A stretch of 64,000 nucleotides of DNA from Henricia sp. BOLD:AAB3569 (GCA_037783545.1 JBBELK010001089.1:95513-159512), one strand, 5' to 3'. Counted from the stretch's first letter, positions 1-11,200 are shown. Numbers and translations: made by a program. The notes: generated from the sequence alone by a model not told the origin.

Positions 1-41
1 CTGTGCCGGCAGGGAGTTTTTGCTAGATTCGACGATAACTC

Positions 42-58
42 GGTCGGTTTAAACGGGA
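42..58 (+). promoter_or_regulatory. CENP-B-box-like motif (8 of 9 core positions)
   Basis: The 17-mer GGTCGGTTTAAACGGGA, aligned to the mammalian CENP-B box YTTCGTTGGAARCGGGA, matches 8 of the 9 essential bases (nTTCGnnnnAnnCGGGn). Only the first core T is different (G at 43). Over the full 17 positions the match is 12. It is present in most monomers. Classes with GAG for GGG (position 56) or T for C (position 54) fall to 7 of 9. I saw no monomer with the fully canonical core. With one mismatch allowed, I estimate about a 4% chance of such a match in a random 205-bp unit, so this is suggestive only. Confidence 0.35.
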
Positions 59-162
59 AATTGCTGAAATTTGCAGAACACGTTTGGGATATAGAGTTGT
101 TATAGCAGGCGAAATTTGAAGTTTGTCTGGAAATTCCTTCAGTTCCAAAATAGCGACCACTT

Positions 163-193
163 CAGACGCAATGTTTCCCGAAAGAGGCGTCTG
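163..193. repeat. Interrupted dyad (hairpin/cruciform), one per monomer
   Basis: Arms CAGACGC (163-169) and GCGTCTG (187-193) are perfect reverse complements, separated by 17 nt. Inside that spacer TTTC (174-177) and GAAA (180-183) can form a second short stem around CC. The element recurs in essentially every monomer. Subfamily variation at 173, 180, 185 and 186 falls between the arms; the arms themselves are almost invariant. Dyad symmetries are known to be enriched in some centromeric satellites lacking CENP-B boxes; a role here is inference. Confidence 0.75.
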
Positions 194-325
194 CTTGTGC
201 GAAAACTGTGCCGGCAGGGAGTTTTTGCTAGATTCGACGATAACTCGGTCGGTTTAAACGAGAAATTGCTGAAATTTGCAGAACACGTTTGGGATATAGA
301 GTTGTTATAGCAGGCAAAATTTGAA

Positions 326-380
326 GTGTGTCTGAAAATTCCTCTAGTTCCAAAATAGCGACCACTTCAGACGCAATATT
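326..380. repeat. Subfamily marker: GTGTGTCTGA monomer class
   Basis: Representative of a class differing from the reference at positions 123 (G), 130 (A), 139-140 (CT for TC) and 173 (A, giving CAATATTTC). The five changes travel together in most copies. In unit A this class often alternates with GTTTGTCTGG monomers. A TGA arises at 128-130, which explains why open frames skip these monomers. Confidence 0.85.
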
Positions 381-1480
381 TCCCGAAAGCGGCGTCTGCT
401 TGTGCGAAAACTGTGCCGGCAGGGAGTTTTTGCTAGATTCGACGATAACTCGGTCGGTTTAAACGGGAAATTGCTGAAATTTGCAGAACACGTTTGGGAT
501 ATAGAGTTGTTTAAGCAGGCACAATTTGAAGTTTGTCTGGAAATTCCTTCAGTTCCAAAATAGCGACCACTTCAGACGCAATGTTTCCCAAAAGCGGCGT
601 CTGCTTGTGCGAAAACTGTGCCGGCAGGGAGTTTTTGCTAGATTCGACGATAACTCGGTCGGTTTAAACGAGAAATTGCTGAAATTTGCAGAACACGTTT
701 GGGATATAGAGTTGTTATAGCAGGCAAAATTTGAAGTGTGTCTGAAAATTCCTCTAGTTCCAAAATAGCGACCACTTCAGACGCAATATTTCCCGAAAGC
801 GGCGTCTGCTTGTGCGAAAACTGTGCCGGCAGGGAGTTTTTGCTAGATTCGACGATAACTCGGTCGGTTTAAACGGGAAATTGGTGAAATTTGCAGAACA
901 CGTTTGGGATATAGAGTTGTTATAGCAGGCACAATTTGAAGTTTGTCTGGAAATTCCTTCAGTTCCAAAATAGCGACCACTTCAGACGCAATGTTTCCCG
1001 AAAGCGGTGTCTGCTTGTGCGAAAACTGTGCCGACAGGGAGTTTTTGCTAGATTCGACGATAACTCGGTCGGTTTAAACGGGAAATTGCTGACATTTGCA
1101 GAACACGTTTGGGATATAGAGTTGTTATAGCAGGTAAAATTTGAAGTTTGTCTGGAAATTCCTTCAGTTCCAAGATAGCGACCACTTCAGACGCAATGTT
1201 TCCCGAAAGAGGCGTCTGCTTGTGCGAAAACTGTGCCGGCAGGGAGTTTTTGCTAGATTCGACGATAACTCGGTCGGTTTAAACGGGAAATTGCTGAAAT
1301 TTGCAGAACACGTTTGGGATATAGAGTTGTTATAGCAGGCGAAATTTGAAGTTTGTCTGGAAATTCCTTCAGTTCCAAAATAGCGACCACTTCAGACGCA
1401 ATGTTTCCCGAAAGCGGCGTCTGCTTGTACGAAAACTGTGCCGGCAGGGAGTTTTTGCTAGATTCGACGATAACTCGGTC

Positions 1481-1515
1481 GGTTTAAATGGGAAAATGCT
1501 GACATTTGCAGAACA
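1481..1515. repeat. Subfamily marker: AAATGGGAAAATGCTGAC class
   Basis: Representative of a class with T at position 54, A at 61 and C at 68, usually followed by the TTTAAGCAGG linker and a GTCTGTCTGG start in the next monomer. The change at 54 removes a CpG and one core base of the CENP-B-like motif. Some copies keep C at 54 while carrying the other changes (for example 2719 and 4153), indicating recombination within the class. Confidence 0.8.
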
Positions 1516-1589
1516 CGTTTGGGATATAGAGTTGTTTAAGCAGGCAAAATTTGAAGTCTGTCTGGAAATTCCTCTAGTTCCAAAATAGC

Positions 1590-1682
1590 TACCACTTCAG
1601 ACGCAATATTTCCCGAAAGCGGCGTCTGCTTGTGCGAAAACTGTGCCGGCAGGGAGTTTTTGGTAGATTCGACGATAACTCC
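1590..1682. repeat. Subfamily marker: TAGCTACC / TTGGTAG / CCGTCGG class
   Basis: Representative of a class with T at 155 (1590), G at 23 (1663) and C at 42 (1682). The three changes stay linked across both super-repeat units. Some monomers carry CCGTCGG without TTGGTAG (for example near 5987 and 20132), showing exchange between 23 and 42. Confidence 0.8.
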
Positions 1683-2951
1683 GTCGGTTTAAACGGGAAA
1701 TTGCTGAAATTTGCAGAACACGTTTGGGATATAGAGTTGTTATAGCAGGCGAAATTTGAAGTTTGTCTGGAAATTCCTTCAGTTCCAAAATAGCGACCAC
1801 TTCAGACGCAATGTTTCCCGAAAGCGGCGTCTGCTTGTGCGAAAACTGTGCCGGCAGTGAGTTTTTGCTAGATTCGACGATAACTCGGTCGGTTTAAACG
1901 GGAAATTGCTGACATTTGCAGAACACGTTTGGGATATAGAGTTGTTATAGCAGGCGAAATTTGAAGTTTGTCTGGAAATTCCTTCAGTTCCAAGATAGCG
2001 ACCACTTCAGACGCAATGTTTCCCGAAAGCGGCGTCTGCTTGTGCGAAAACTGTGCCGGCAGGGAGTTTTTGCTAGATTCGACGATAACTCGGTCGGTTT
2101 AAATGGGAAAATGCTGACATTTGCAGAACACGTTTGGGATATAGAGTTGTTTAAGCAGGCAAAATTTGAAGTCTGTCTGGAAATTCCTTCAGTTCCAAGA
2201 TAGCGACCACTTCAGACGCAATGTTTCCCGAAAGCGGCGTCTGCTTGTGCGAAAACTGTGCCGGCAGGGAGTTTTTGCTAGATTCGACGATAACTCGGTC
2301 GGTTTAAATGGGAAAATGCTGACATTTGCAGAACACGTTTGGGATATAGAGTTGTTTAAGCAGGCAAAATTTGAAGTCTGTCTGGAAATTCCTTCAGTTC
2401 CAAAATAGCGACCACTTCAGACGCAATGTTTCCCGAAAGTGGCGTCTGCTTGTGCTAAAACTGTGCCGGCAGGGAGTTTTTGCTAGATTCGACGATAACT
2501 CGGTCGGTTTAAACGGGAAATTGCTGAAATTTGCAGAACACGTTTGGGATATAGAGTTGTTATAGCAGGCGAAATTTGAAGTTTGTCTGGAAATTCCTTC
2601 AGTTCCAAAATAGCGACCACTTCAGACGCAATGTTTCCCGAAAGCGGCGTCTGCTTGTGCGAAAACTGTGCCGGCAGGGAGTTTTTGCTAGATTCGACGA
2701 TAACTCGGTCGGTTTAAACGGGAAAATGCTGACATTTGCAGAACACGTTTGGGATATAGAGTTGTTTAAGCAGGCAAAATTTGAAGTCTGTCTGGAAATT
2801 CCTTCAGTTCCAAAATAGCGACCACTTCAGACGCAATGTTTCCCAAAAGCGGCGTCTGCTTGTGCGAAAACTGTGCCGGCAGGGAGTTTTTGCTAGATTC
2901 GACGATAACTCGGTCGGTTTAAACGAGAAATTGCTGAAATTTGCAGAACAC

Positions 2952-2990
2952 GTTTAATATATAGAGTTGTTATAGCAGGACAAATTTGAA
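2952..2990. repeat. Rare marker monomer: GTTTAATATATAG with GCAGGACAAATT
   Basis: A cluster of changes replaces GTTTGGGATATAG by GTTTAATATATAG, followed by GCAGGACAAATT. It is found at 2952, 4387, 29601, 31241 and 32676. Spacings of 1435, 1640, 26649 and 28289 bp match the 7-mer, 8-mer and super-repeat offsets, which makes it a good tracer of duplication history. Confidence 0.85.
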
Positions 2991-5102
2991 GTGTGTCTGA
3001 AAATTCCTCTAGTTCCAAAATAGCGACCACTTCAGACGCAATATTTCCCGAAAGCGGCGTCTGCTTGTGCGAAAACTGTGCCGGCAGGGAGTTTTTGCTA
3101 GATTCGACGATAACTCGGTCGGTTTAAATGGGAAAATGCTGACATTTGCAGAACACGTTTGGGATATAGAGTTGTTTAAGCAGGCAAAATTTGAAGTCTG
3201 TCTGGAAATTCCTCTAGTTCCAAAATAGCTACCACTTCAGACGCAATATTTCCCGAAAGCGGCGTCTGCTTGTGCGAAAACTGTGCCGGCAGGGAGTTTT
3301 TGGTAGATTCGACGATAACTCCGTCGGTTTAAACGGGAAATTGCTGAAATTTGCAGAACACGTTTGGGATATAGAGTTGTTATAGCAGGCGAAATTTGAA
3401 GTTTGTCTGGAAATTCCTTCAGTTCCAAAATAGCGACCACTTCAGACGCAATGTTTCCCGAAAGCGGCGTCTGCTTGTGCGAAAACTGTGCCGGCAGTGA
3501 GTTTTTGCTAGATTCGACGATAACTCGGTCGGTTTAAACGGGAAATTGCTGACATTTGCAGAACACGTTTGGGATATAGAGTTGTTATAGCAGGCGAAAT
3601 TTGAAGTTTGTCTGGAAATTCCTTCAGTTCCAAGATAGCGACCACTTCAGACGCAATGTTTCCCGAAAGCGGCGTCTGCTTGTGCGAAAACTGTGCCGGC
3701 AGGGAGTTTTTGCTAGATTCGACGATAACTCGGTCGGTTTAAATGGGAAAATGCTGACATTTGCAGAACACGTTTGGGATATAGAGTTGTTTAAGCAGGC
3801 AAAATTTGAAGTCTGTCTGGAAATTCCTTCAGTTCCAAAATAGCGACCACTTCAGACGCAATGTTTCCCGAAAGTGGCGTCTGCTTGTGCTAAAACTGTG
3901 CCGGCAGGGAGTTTTTGCTAGATTCGACGATAACTCGGTCGGTTTAAACGGGAAATTGCTGAAATTTGCAGAACACGTTTGGGATATAGAGTTGTTATAG
4001 CAGGCGAAATTTGAAGTTTGTCTGGAAATTCCTTCAGTTCCAAAATAGCGACCACTTCAGACGCAATGTTTCCCGAAAGCGGCGTCTGCTTGTGCGAAAA
4101 CTGTGCCGGCAGGGAGTTTTTGCTAGATTCGACGATAACTCGGTCGGTTTAAACGGGAAAATGCTGACATTTGCAGAACACGTTTGGGATATAGAGTTGT
4201 TTAAGCAGGCAAAATTTGAAGTCTGTCTGGAAATTCCTTCAGTTCCAAAATAGCGACCACTTCAGACGCAATGTTTCCCAAAAGCGGCGTCTGCTTGTGC
4301 GAAAACTGTGCCGGCAGGGAGTTTTTGCTAGATTCGACGATAACTCGGTCGGTTTAAACGAGAAATTGCTGAAATTTGCAGAACACGTTTAATATATAGA
4401 GTTGTTATAGCAGGACAAATTTGAAGTGTGTCTGAAAATTCCTCTAGTTCCAAAATAGCGACCACTTCAGACGCAATATTTCCCGAAAGCGGCGTCTGCT
4501 TGTGCGAAAACTGTGCCGGCAGGGAGTTTTTGCTAGATTCGACGATAACTCGGTCGGTTTAAACGGGAAATTGGTGAAATTTGCAGAACACGTTTGGGAT
4601 ATAGAGTTGTTATAGCAGGCGAAATTTGAAGTTTGTCTGGAAATTCCTTCAGTTCCAAAATAGCGACCACTTCAGACGCAATGTTTCCCGAAAGCGGCGT
4701 CTGCTTGTGCGAAAACTGTGCCGGCAGGGAGTTTTTGCTAGATTCGACGATAACTCGGTCGGTTTAAATGGGAAAATGCTGACATTTGCAGAACACGTTT
4801 GGGATATAGAGTTGTTTAAGCAGGCAAAATTTGAAGTCTGTCTGGAAATTCCTTCAGTTCCAAAATAGCGACCACTTCAGACGCAATGTTTCCCGAAAGT
4901 GGCGTCTGCTTGTGCTAAAACTGTGCCGGCAGGGAGTTTTTGCTAGATTCGACGATAACTCGGTCGGTTTAAACGGGAAATTGCTGAAATTTGCAGAACA
5001 CGTTTGGGATATAGAGTTGTTATAGCAGGCGAAATTTGAAGTTTGTCTGGAAATTCCTTCAGTTCCAAAATAGCGACCACTTCAGACGCAATGTTTCCCG
5101 AA

Positions 5103-5112
5103 AGACGCGTCT
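5103..5112. repeat. Palindrome AGACGCGTCT in one monomer class
   Basis: A change at monomer position 186 makes a perfect 10-bp palindrome that includes most of the right arm of the dyad. It is linked to GATAATTCGG (T at position 39 of the following monomer). Copies are at 5103, 5718, 7358, 7768, 14943 and 15353 in unit A, and 28289 bp further on in unit B (33392, 34007, 35647, 36057, 43232, 43642). Confidence 0.85.
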
Positions 5113-5942
5113 GCTTGTGCGAAAACTGTGCCGGCAGGGAGTTTTTGCTAGATTCGACGATAATTCGGTCGGTTTAAACGGGAAATTGCTGAAATTTGCA
5201 GAACACGTTTGGGATATAGAGTTGTTATAGCAGGCAAAATTTGAAGTTTGTCTGGAAATTCCTTCAGTTCCAAGATAGCGACCACTTCAGACGCAATGTT
5301 TCCCGAAAGCGGCGTCTGCTTGTGCGAAAACTGTGCCGGCAGGGAGTTTTTGCTAGATTCGACGATAACTCGGTCGGTTTAAATGGGAAAATGCTGACAT
5401 TTGCAGAACACGTTTGGGATATAGAGTTGTTTAAGCAGGCAAAATTTGAAGTCTGTCTGGAAATTCCTTCAGTTCCAAAATAGCGACCACTTCAGACGCA
5501 ATGTTTCCCGAAAGTGGCGTCTGCTTGTGCTAAAACTGTGCCGGCAGGGAGTTTTTGCTAGATTCGACGATAACTCGGTCGGTTTAAACGGGAAATTGCT
5601 GAAATTTGCAGAACACGTTTGGGATATAGAGTTGTTATAGCAGGCGAAATTTGAAGTTTGTCTGGAAATTCCTTCAGTTCCAAAATAGCGACCACTTCAG
5701 ACGCAATGTTTCCCGAAAGACGCGTCTGCTTGTGCGAAAACTGTGCCGGCAGGGAGTTTTTGCTAGATTCGACGATAATTCGGTCGGTTTAAACGGGAAA
5801 TTGCTGAAATTTGCAGAACACGTTTGGGATATAGAGTTGTTTAAGCAGGCACAATTTGAAGTTTGTCTGGAAATTCCTTCAGTTCCAAAATAGCGACCAC
5901 TTCAGACGCAATGTTTCCCAAAAGCGGCGTCTGCTTGTGCGA

Positions 5943-6806
5943 AAACTGTGCCGGCAGGGAGTTTTTGCTAGATTCGACGATAACTCCGTCGGTTTAAACG
6001 GGAAATTGCTGAAATTTGCAGAACACGTTTGGGATATAGAGTTGTTATAGCAGGCGAAATTTGAAGTTTGTCTGGAAATTCCTTCAGTTCCAAAATAGCG
6101 ACCACTTCAGACGCAATGTTTCCCGAAAGCGGCGTCTGCTTGTGCGAAAACTGTGCCGGCAGTGAGTTTTTGCTAGATTCGACGATAACTCGGTCGGTTT
6201 AAACGGGAAATTGCTGAAATTTGCAGAACACGTTTGGGATATAGAGTTGTTATAGCAGGAAAAATTTGAAGTTTGTCTGGAAATTCCTTCAGTTCCAAAA
6301 TAGCGACCACTTCAGACGCAATGTTTCCCGAAAGAGGCGTCTGCTTGTGCGTAAACTGTGCCGGCAGGGAGTTTTTGCTAGATTCGACGATAACTCCGTC
6401 GGTTTAAACGGGAAATTGCTGAAATTTGCAGAACACGTTTGGGATATAGAGTTGTTATAGCAGGCGAAATTTGAAGTTTGTCTGGAAATTCCTTCAGTTC
6501 CAAAATAGCGACCACTTCGGACGCAATGTTTCCCGAAAGCGGCGTCTGCTTGTGCGAAAACTGTGCCGGCAGTGAGTTTTTGCTAGATTCGACGATAACT
6601 CGGTCGGTTTAAACGGGAAATTGCTGAAATTTGCAGAACACGTTTGGGATATAGAGTTGTTATAGCAGGAAAAATTTGAAGTTTGTCTGGAAATTCCTTC
6701 AGTTCCAAAATAGCGACCACTTCAGACGCAATGTTTCCCGAAAGAGGCGTCTGCTTGTGCGTAAACTGTGCCGGCAGGGAGTTTTTGCTAGATTCGACGA
6801 TAACTC
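5943..6806. repeat. 2-monomer (410-bp) tandem duplication
   Basis: About 5943-6396 matches 6353-6806 at 410-bp spacing: the CCGTCGG, GCAGTGAG and GCAGGAAAAATTT markers recur in both copies, and GCGTAAACTG recurs at 6352 and 6762. One copy has a private CTTCGGACG change at 6519. The structure is conserved in unit B (about 34232-35095), with the same private change at 34808, so it predates the A/B duplication. Confidence 0.8.
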
Positions 6807-8242
6807 GGTCGGTTTAAACGGGAAATTGCTGAAATTTGCAGAACACGTTTGGGATATAGAGTTGTTATAGCAGGCGAAATTTGAAGTTTGTCTGGAAATT
6901 CCTTCAGTTCCAAAATAGCGACCACTTCAGACGCAATGTTTCCCGAAAGCGGCGTCTGCTTGTGCGAAAACTGTGCCGGCAGGGAGTTTTTGCTAGATTC
7001 GACGATAACTCGGTCGGTTTAAACGGGAAAATGCTGACATTTGCAGAACACGTTTGGGATATAGAGTTGTTTAAGCAGGCAAAATTTGAAGTCTGTCTGG
7101 AAATTCCTTCAGTTCCAAAATAGCGACCACTTCAGACGCAATGTTTCCCGAAAGTGGCGTCTGCTTGTGCTAAAACTGTGCCGGCAGGGAGTTTTTGCTA
7201 GATTCGACGATAACTCGGTCGGTTTAAACGGGAAATTGCTGAAATTTGCAGAACACGTTTGGGATATAGAGTTGTTATAGCAGGCGAAATTTGAAGTTTG
7301 TCTGGAAATTCCTTCAGTTCCAAAATAGCGACCACTTCAGACGCAATGTTTCCCGAAAGACGCGTCTGCTTGTGCGAAAACTGTGCCGGCAGGGAGTTTT
7401 TGCTAGATTCGACGATAATTCGGTCGGTTTAAACTGGAAATTGCTGAAATTTGCAGAACACGTTTGGGATATAGAGTTGTTTAAGCAGGCACAATTTGAA
7501 GTTTGTCTGGAAATTCCTTCAGTTCCAAAATAGCGACCACTTCAGACGCAATGTTTCCCAAAAGCGGCGTCTGCGTGTGCGAAAACTGTGCCGGCAGGGA
7601 GTTTTTGCTAGATTCGACGATAACTCGGTCGGTTTAAACGAGAAATTGCTGAAATTTGCAGAACACGTTTGGGATATAGAGTTGTTATAGCAGGCACAAT
7701 TTGAAGTTTGTCTGGAAATTCCTTCAGTTCCAAAATAGCGACCACTTCAGACGCAATGTTTCCCGAAAGACGCGTCTGCTTGTGCGAAAACTGTGCCGGC
7801 AGGGAGTTTTTGCTAGATTCGACGATAATTCGGTCGGTTTAAACGGGAAATTGCTGAAATTTGCAGAACACGTTTGGGATATAGAGTTGTTTAAGCAGGC
7901 ACAATTTGAAGTTTGTCTGGAAATTCCTTCAGTTCCAAAATAGCGACCACTTCAGACGCAATGTTTCCCAAAAGCGGCGTCTGCTTGTGCGAAAACTGTG
8001 CCGGCAGGGAGTTTTTGCTAGATTCGACGATAACTCGGTCGGTTTAAACGAGAAATTGCTGAAATTTGCAGAACACGTTTGGGATATAGAGTTGTTATAG
8101 CAGGCAAAATTTGAAGTATGTCTGAAAATTCCTCTAGTTCCAAAATAGCTACCACTTCAGACGCAATATTTCCCGAAAGCGGCGTCTGCTTGTGCGAAAA
8201 CTGTGCCGGCAGGGAGTTTTTGGTAGATTCGACGATAACTCC

Positions 8243-11200
8243 GTCGGTTTAAACGGGAAATTGCTGAAATTTGCAGAACACGTTTGGGATATAGAGTTGT
8301 TATAGCAGACGAAATTTGAAGTTTGTCTGAAAATTCCTTCAGTTCAAAAATAGCGACCACTTCAGACGCAATGTTTCCCGAAAGCGGCGTCTGCTTGTGC
8401 GAAAACTGTGCCGGCAGTGAGTTTTTGCTAGATTCGACGATAACTCGGTCGGTTTAAACGGGAAATTGCTGAAATTTGCAGAACACGTTTGGGATATAGA
8501 GTTGTTATAGCAGGAAAAATTTGAAGTTTGTCTGGAAATTCCTTCAGTTCCAAAATAGCGACCACTTCAGACGCAATGTTTCCCGAAAGTGGCGTCTGCT
8601 TGTGCTAAAACTGTGCCGGCAGGGAGTTTTTGCTAGATTCGACGATAACTCGGTCGGTTTAAACGGGAAATTGGTGACATTTGCAGAACACGTTTGGGAT
8701 ATAGAGTTGTTATGGCAGGAAAAATTTGAAGTTTGTCTGGAAATTCCTTAAGTTCCAAAATAGCGACCACTTCAGACGCAATGTTTCCCGAAAGAGGCGT
8801 CTGCTTGTGCGAAAACTGTGCCGGCAGGGAGTTTTTGCTAGATTCGACGATAACTCGGTCGGTTTAAACGGGAAATTGCTGAAATTTGCAGAACACGTTT
8901 GGGATATAGAGTTGTTATAGCAGCCGAAATTTGAAGTTTGTCTGGAAATTCCTTCAGTTCCAAAATAGCGACCACTTCAGACGCAATGTTTCCCGAAAGA
9001 GGCGTCTGCTTGTGCGAAAACTGTGCCGGCAGGGAGTTTTTGCTAGATTCGACGATAACTCGGTCGGTTTAAACGAGAAATTGCTGAAATTTGCAGAACA
9101 CGTTTGGGATATAGAGTTGTTATAGCAGGCAAAATTTGAAGTGTGTCTGAAAATTCCTCTAGTTCCAAAATAACGACCACTTCAGACGCAATATTTCCCG
9201 AAAGCGGCGTCTGCTTGTGCGAAAACTGTGCCGGCAGGGAGTTTTTGCTAGATTCGACGATAACTCGGTCGGTTTAAACGGGAAATTGCTGAAATTTGCA
9301 GAACACGTTTGGGATATAGAGTTGTTTAAGCAGGCACAATTTGAAGTTTGTCTGGAAATTCCTTCAGTTCCAAAATAGCGACCACTTCAGACGCAATGTT
9401 TCCCAAAAGCGGCGTCTGCTTGTGCGAAAACTGTGCCGGCAGGGAGTTTTTGCTAGATTCGACGATAACTCGGTCGGTTTAAACGAGAAATTGCTGAAAT
9501 TTGCAGAACACGTTTGGGATATAGAGTTGTTATAGCAGGCAAAATTTGAAGTGTGTCTGAAAACTCCTCTAGTTCCAAAATAGCGACCACTTCAGACGCA
9601 ATATTTCCCGAAAGCGGCGTCTGCTTGTGCGAAAACTGTGCCGGCAGGGAGTTTTTGCTAGATTCGACGATAACTCGGTCGGTTTAAACGGGAAATTGGT
9701 GAAATTTGCAGAACACGTTTGGGATATAGAGTTGTTATAGCAGGCGAAATTTGAAGTTTGTCTGGAAATTCCTTCAGTTCCAAAATAGCGACCACTTCAG
9801 ACGCAATGTTTCCCGAAAGCGAGGTCTGCTTGTGCGAAAACTGTGCCGGCAGGGAGTTTTTGCTAGATTCGACGATAACTCGGTCGGTTTAAACGGGAAA
9901 TTGCTGACATTTGCAGAACACGTTTGGGATATAGAGTTGTTATAGCAGGCAAAATTTGAAGTTTGTCTGGAAATTCCTTCAGTTCCAAGATAGCGACCAC
10001 TTCAGACGCAATGTTTCCCGAAAGAGGCGTCTGCTTGTGCGAAAACTGTGCCGGCAGGGAGTTTTTGCTAGATTCGACGATAACTCGGTCGGTTTAAACG
10101 GGAAATTGCTGAAATTTGCAGAACACGTTTGGGATATAGAGTTGTTATAGCAGGCGAAATTTGAAGTTTGTCTGGAAATTCCTTCAGTTCCAAAATAGCG
10201 ACCACTTCAGACGCAATGTTTCCCGAAAGCGGCGTCTGCTTGTGCGAAAACTGTGCCGGCAGGGAGTTTTTGCTAGATTCGACGATAACTCGGTCGGTTT
10301 AAATGGGAAAATGCTGACATTTGCAGAACACGTTTGGGATATAGAGTTGTTTAAGCAGGCAAAATTTGAAGTCTGTCTGGAAATTCCTCTAGTTCCAAAA
10401 TAGCTACCACTTCAGACGCAATATTTCCCGAAAGCGGCGTCTGCTTGTGCGAAAACTGTGCCGGCAGGGAGTTTTTGGTAGATTCGACGATAACTCCGTC
10501 GGTTTAAACGGGAAATTGCTGAAATTTGCAGAACACGTTTGGGATATAGAGTTGTTATAGCAGGCGAAATTTGAAGTTTGTCTGGAAATTCCTTAAGTTC
10601 CAAAATAGCGACCACTTCAGACGCAATGTTTCCCGAAAGAGGCGTCTGCTTGTGCGAAAACTGTGCCGGCAGGGAGTTTTTGCTAGATTCGACGATAACT
10701 CGGTCGGTTTAAACGGGAAATTGCTGAAATTTGCAGAACACGTTTGGGATATAGAGTTATTTAAGCAGGCACAATTTGAAGTTTGTCTGGAAATTCCTTC
10801 AGTTCCAAAATAGCGACCACTTCAGACGCAATGTTTCCCAAAAGCGGCGTCTGCTTGTGCGAAAACTGTGCCGGCAGGGAGTTTTTGCTAGATTCGACGA
10901 TAACTCGGTCGGTTTAAACGGGAAATTGCTGAAATTTGCAGAACACGTTTGGGATATAGAGTTGTTATAGCAGGCGAAATTTGAAGTTTGTCTGGAAATT
11001 CCTTCAGTTCCAAAATAGCGACCACTTCAGACGCAATGTTTCCCGAAAGAGGCGTCTGCTTGTGCGAAAACTGTGCCGGCAGGGAGTTTTTGCTAGATTC
11101 GACGATAACTCGGTCGGTTTAAACGAGAAATTGCTGAAATTTGCAGAACACGTTTGGGATATAGAGTTGTTATAGCAGGCAAAATTTGAAGTGTGTCTGA

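Larger units (their letters stand above)
1..205. repeat. Reference satellite monomer (register used here)
   Basis: Complete monomer used to number positions 1-205 in other entries; the start is arbitrary. Order of elements: TGCCGGCA palindrome at 4-11; CENP-B-box-like 17-mer at 42-58; GTTTAAAC palindrome at 47-54; GAAATT words at 57, 66, 111 and 130; interrupted dyad at 163-193. Composition by hand count is A56 C37 G54 T58, with 13 CpGs. The main subfamily positions are 23, 39, 42, 54, 56, 61, 68, 123, 130, 139-140, 155, 173, 180, 185-186 and 201. No frame is open through consecutive monomers, so this is not a coding repeat. Confidence 0.95.
1430..3837. repeat. 8-monomer (1640-bp) HOR, 1.47 copies in unit A
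   Basis: 1430-2197 matches 3070-3837 at a spacing of 1640 bp (8 x 205). The match ends on the left at the CTTGTAC marker (1429) and on the right at the AAGATAG/AAAATAG difference (2198 against 3838). The unit includes one TAGCTACC-class monomer, two or three AAATGGGAAAATG-class monomers and one TTTAATATATAG monomer. It is the source structure for the expanded array in unit B. Confidence 0.85.

Noticed and set aside
30-46. A second CENP-B-box candidate at TTCGACGATAACTCGG
   Set aside because: The spacing between TTCG and CGG is wrong by one base and the required central A is T, so it does not fit the core.
47-54. GTTTAAAC and TGCCGGCA 8-bp palindromes as regulatory sites
   Set aside because: They are conserved in most monomers, but short palindromes alone give no evidence of a binding site; noted as landmarks only.
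54-180. Inverted 7-mer CGGGAAA (54-60) and TTTCCCG (174-180) within a monomer
   Set aside because: Seven bases at more than 110 bp separation is expected by chance fairly often in 205 bp, and both ends are subfamily-variable.
171-257. 28-codon ATG frame rich in cysteine, present in many monomers
   Set aside because: Very short, lost in the CAATATTTC class, ends at the GTTTAAAC palindrome and shows no sign of codon-level constraint.
116-310. Recurrent forward open frames of 64-80 codons, one in many monomers
   Set aside because: They start at TTG, contain no ATG start, stop inside each next monomer and depend only on which subfamily follows. Variation does not spare codon structure. They are shadows of the repeat.
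1597-1800. Recurrent reverse open frames of 67 codons
   Set aside because: They start at GTG, appear only where the TAGCTACC/CCGTCGG class removes stops, and have the same sequence every time. No coding signal beyond the repeat.
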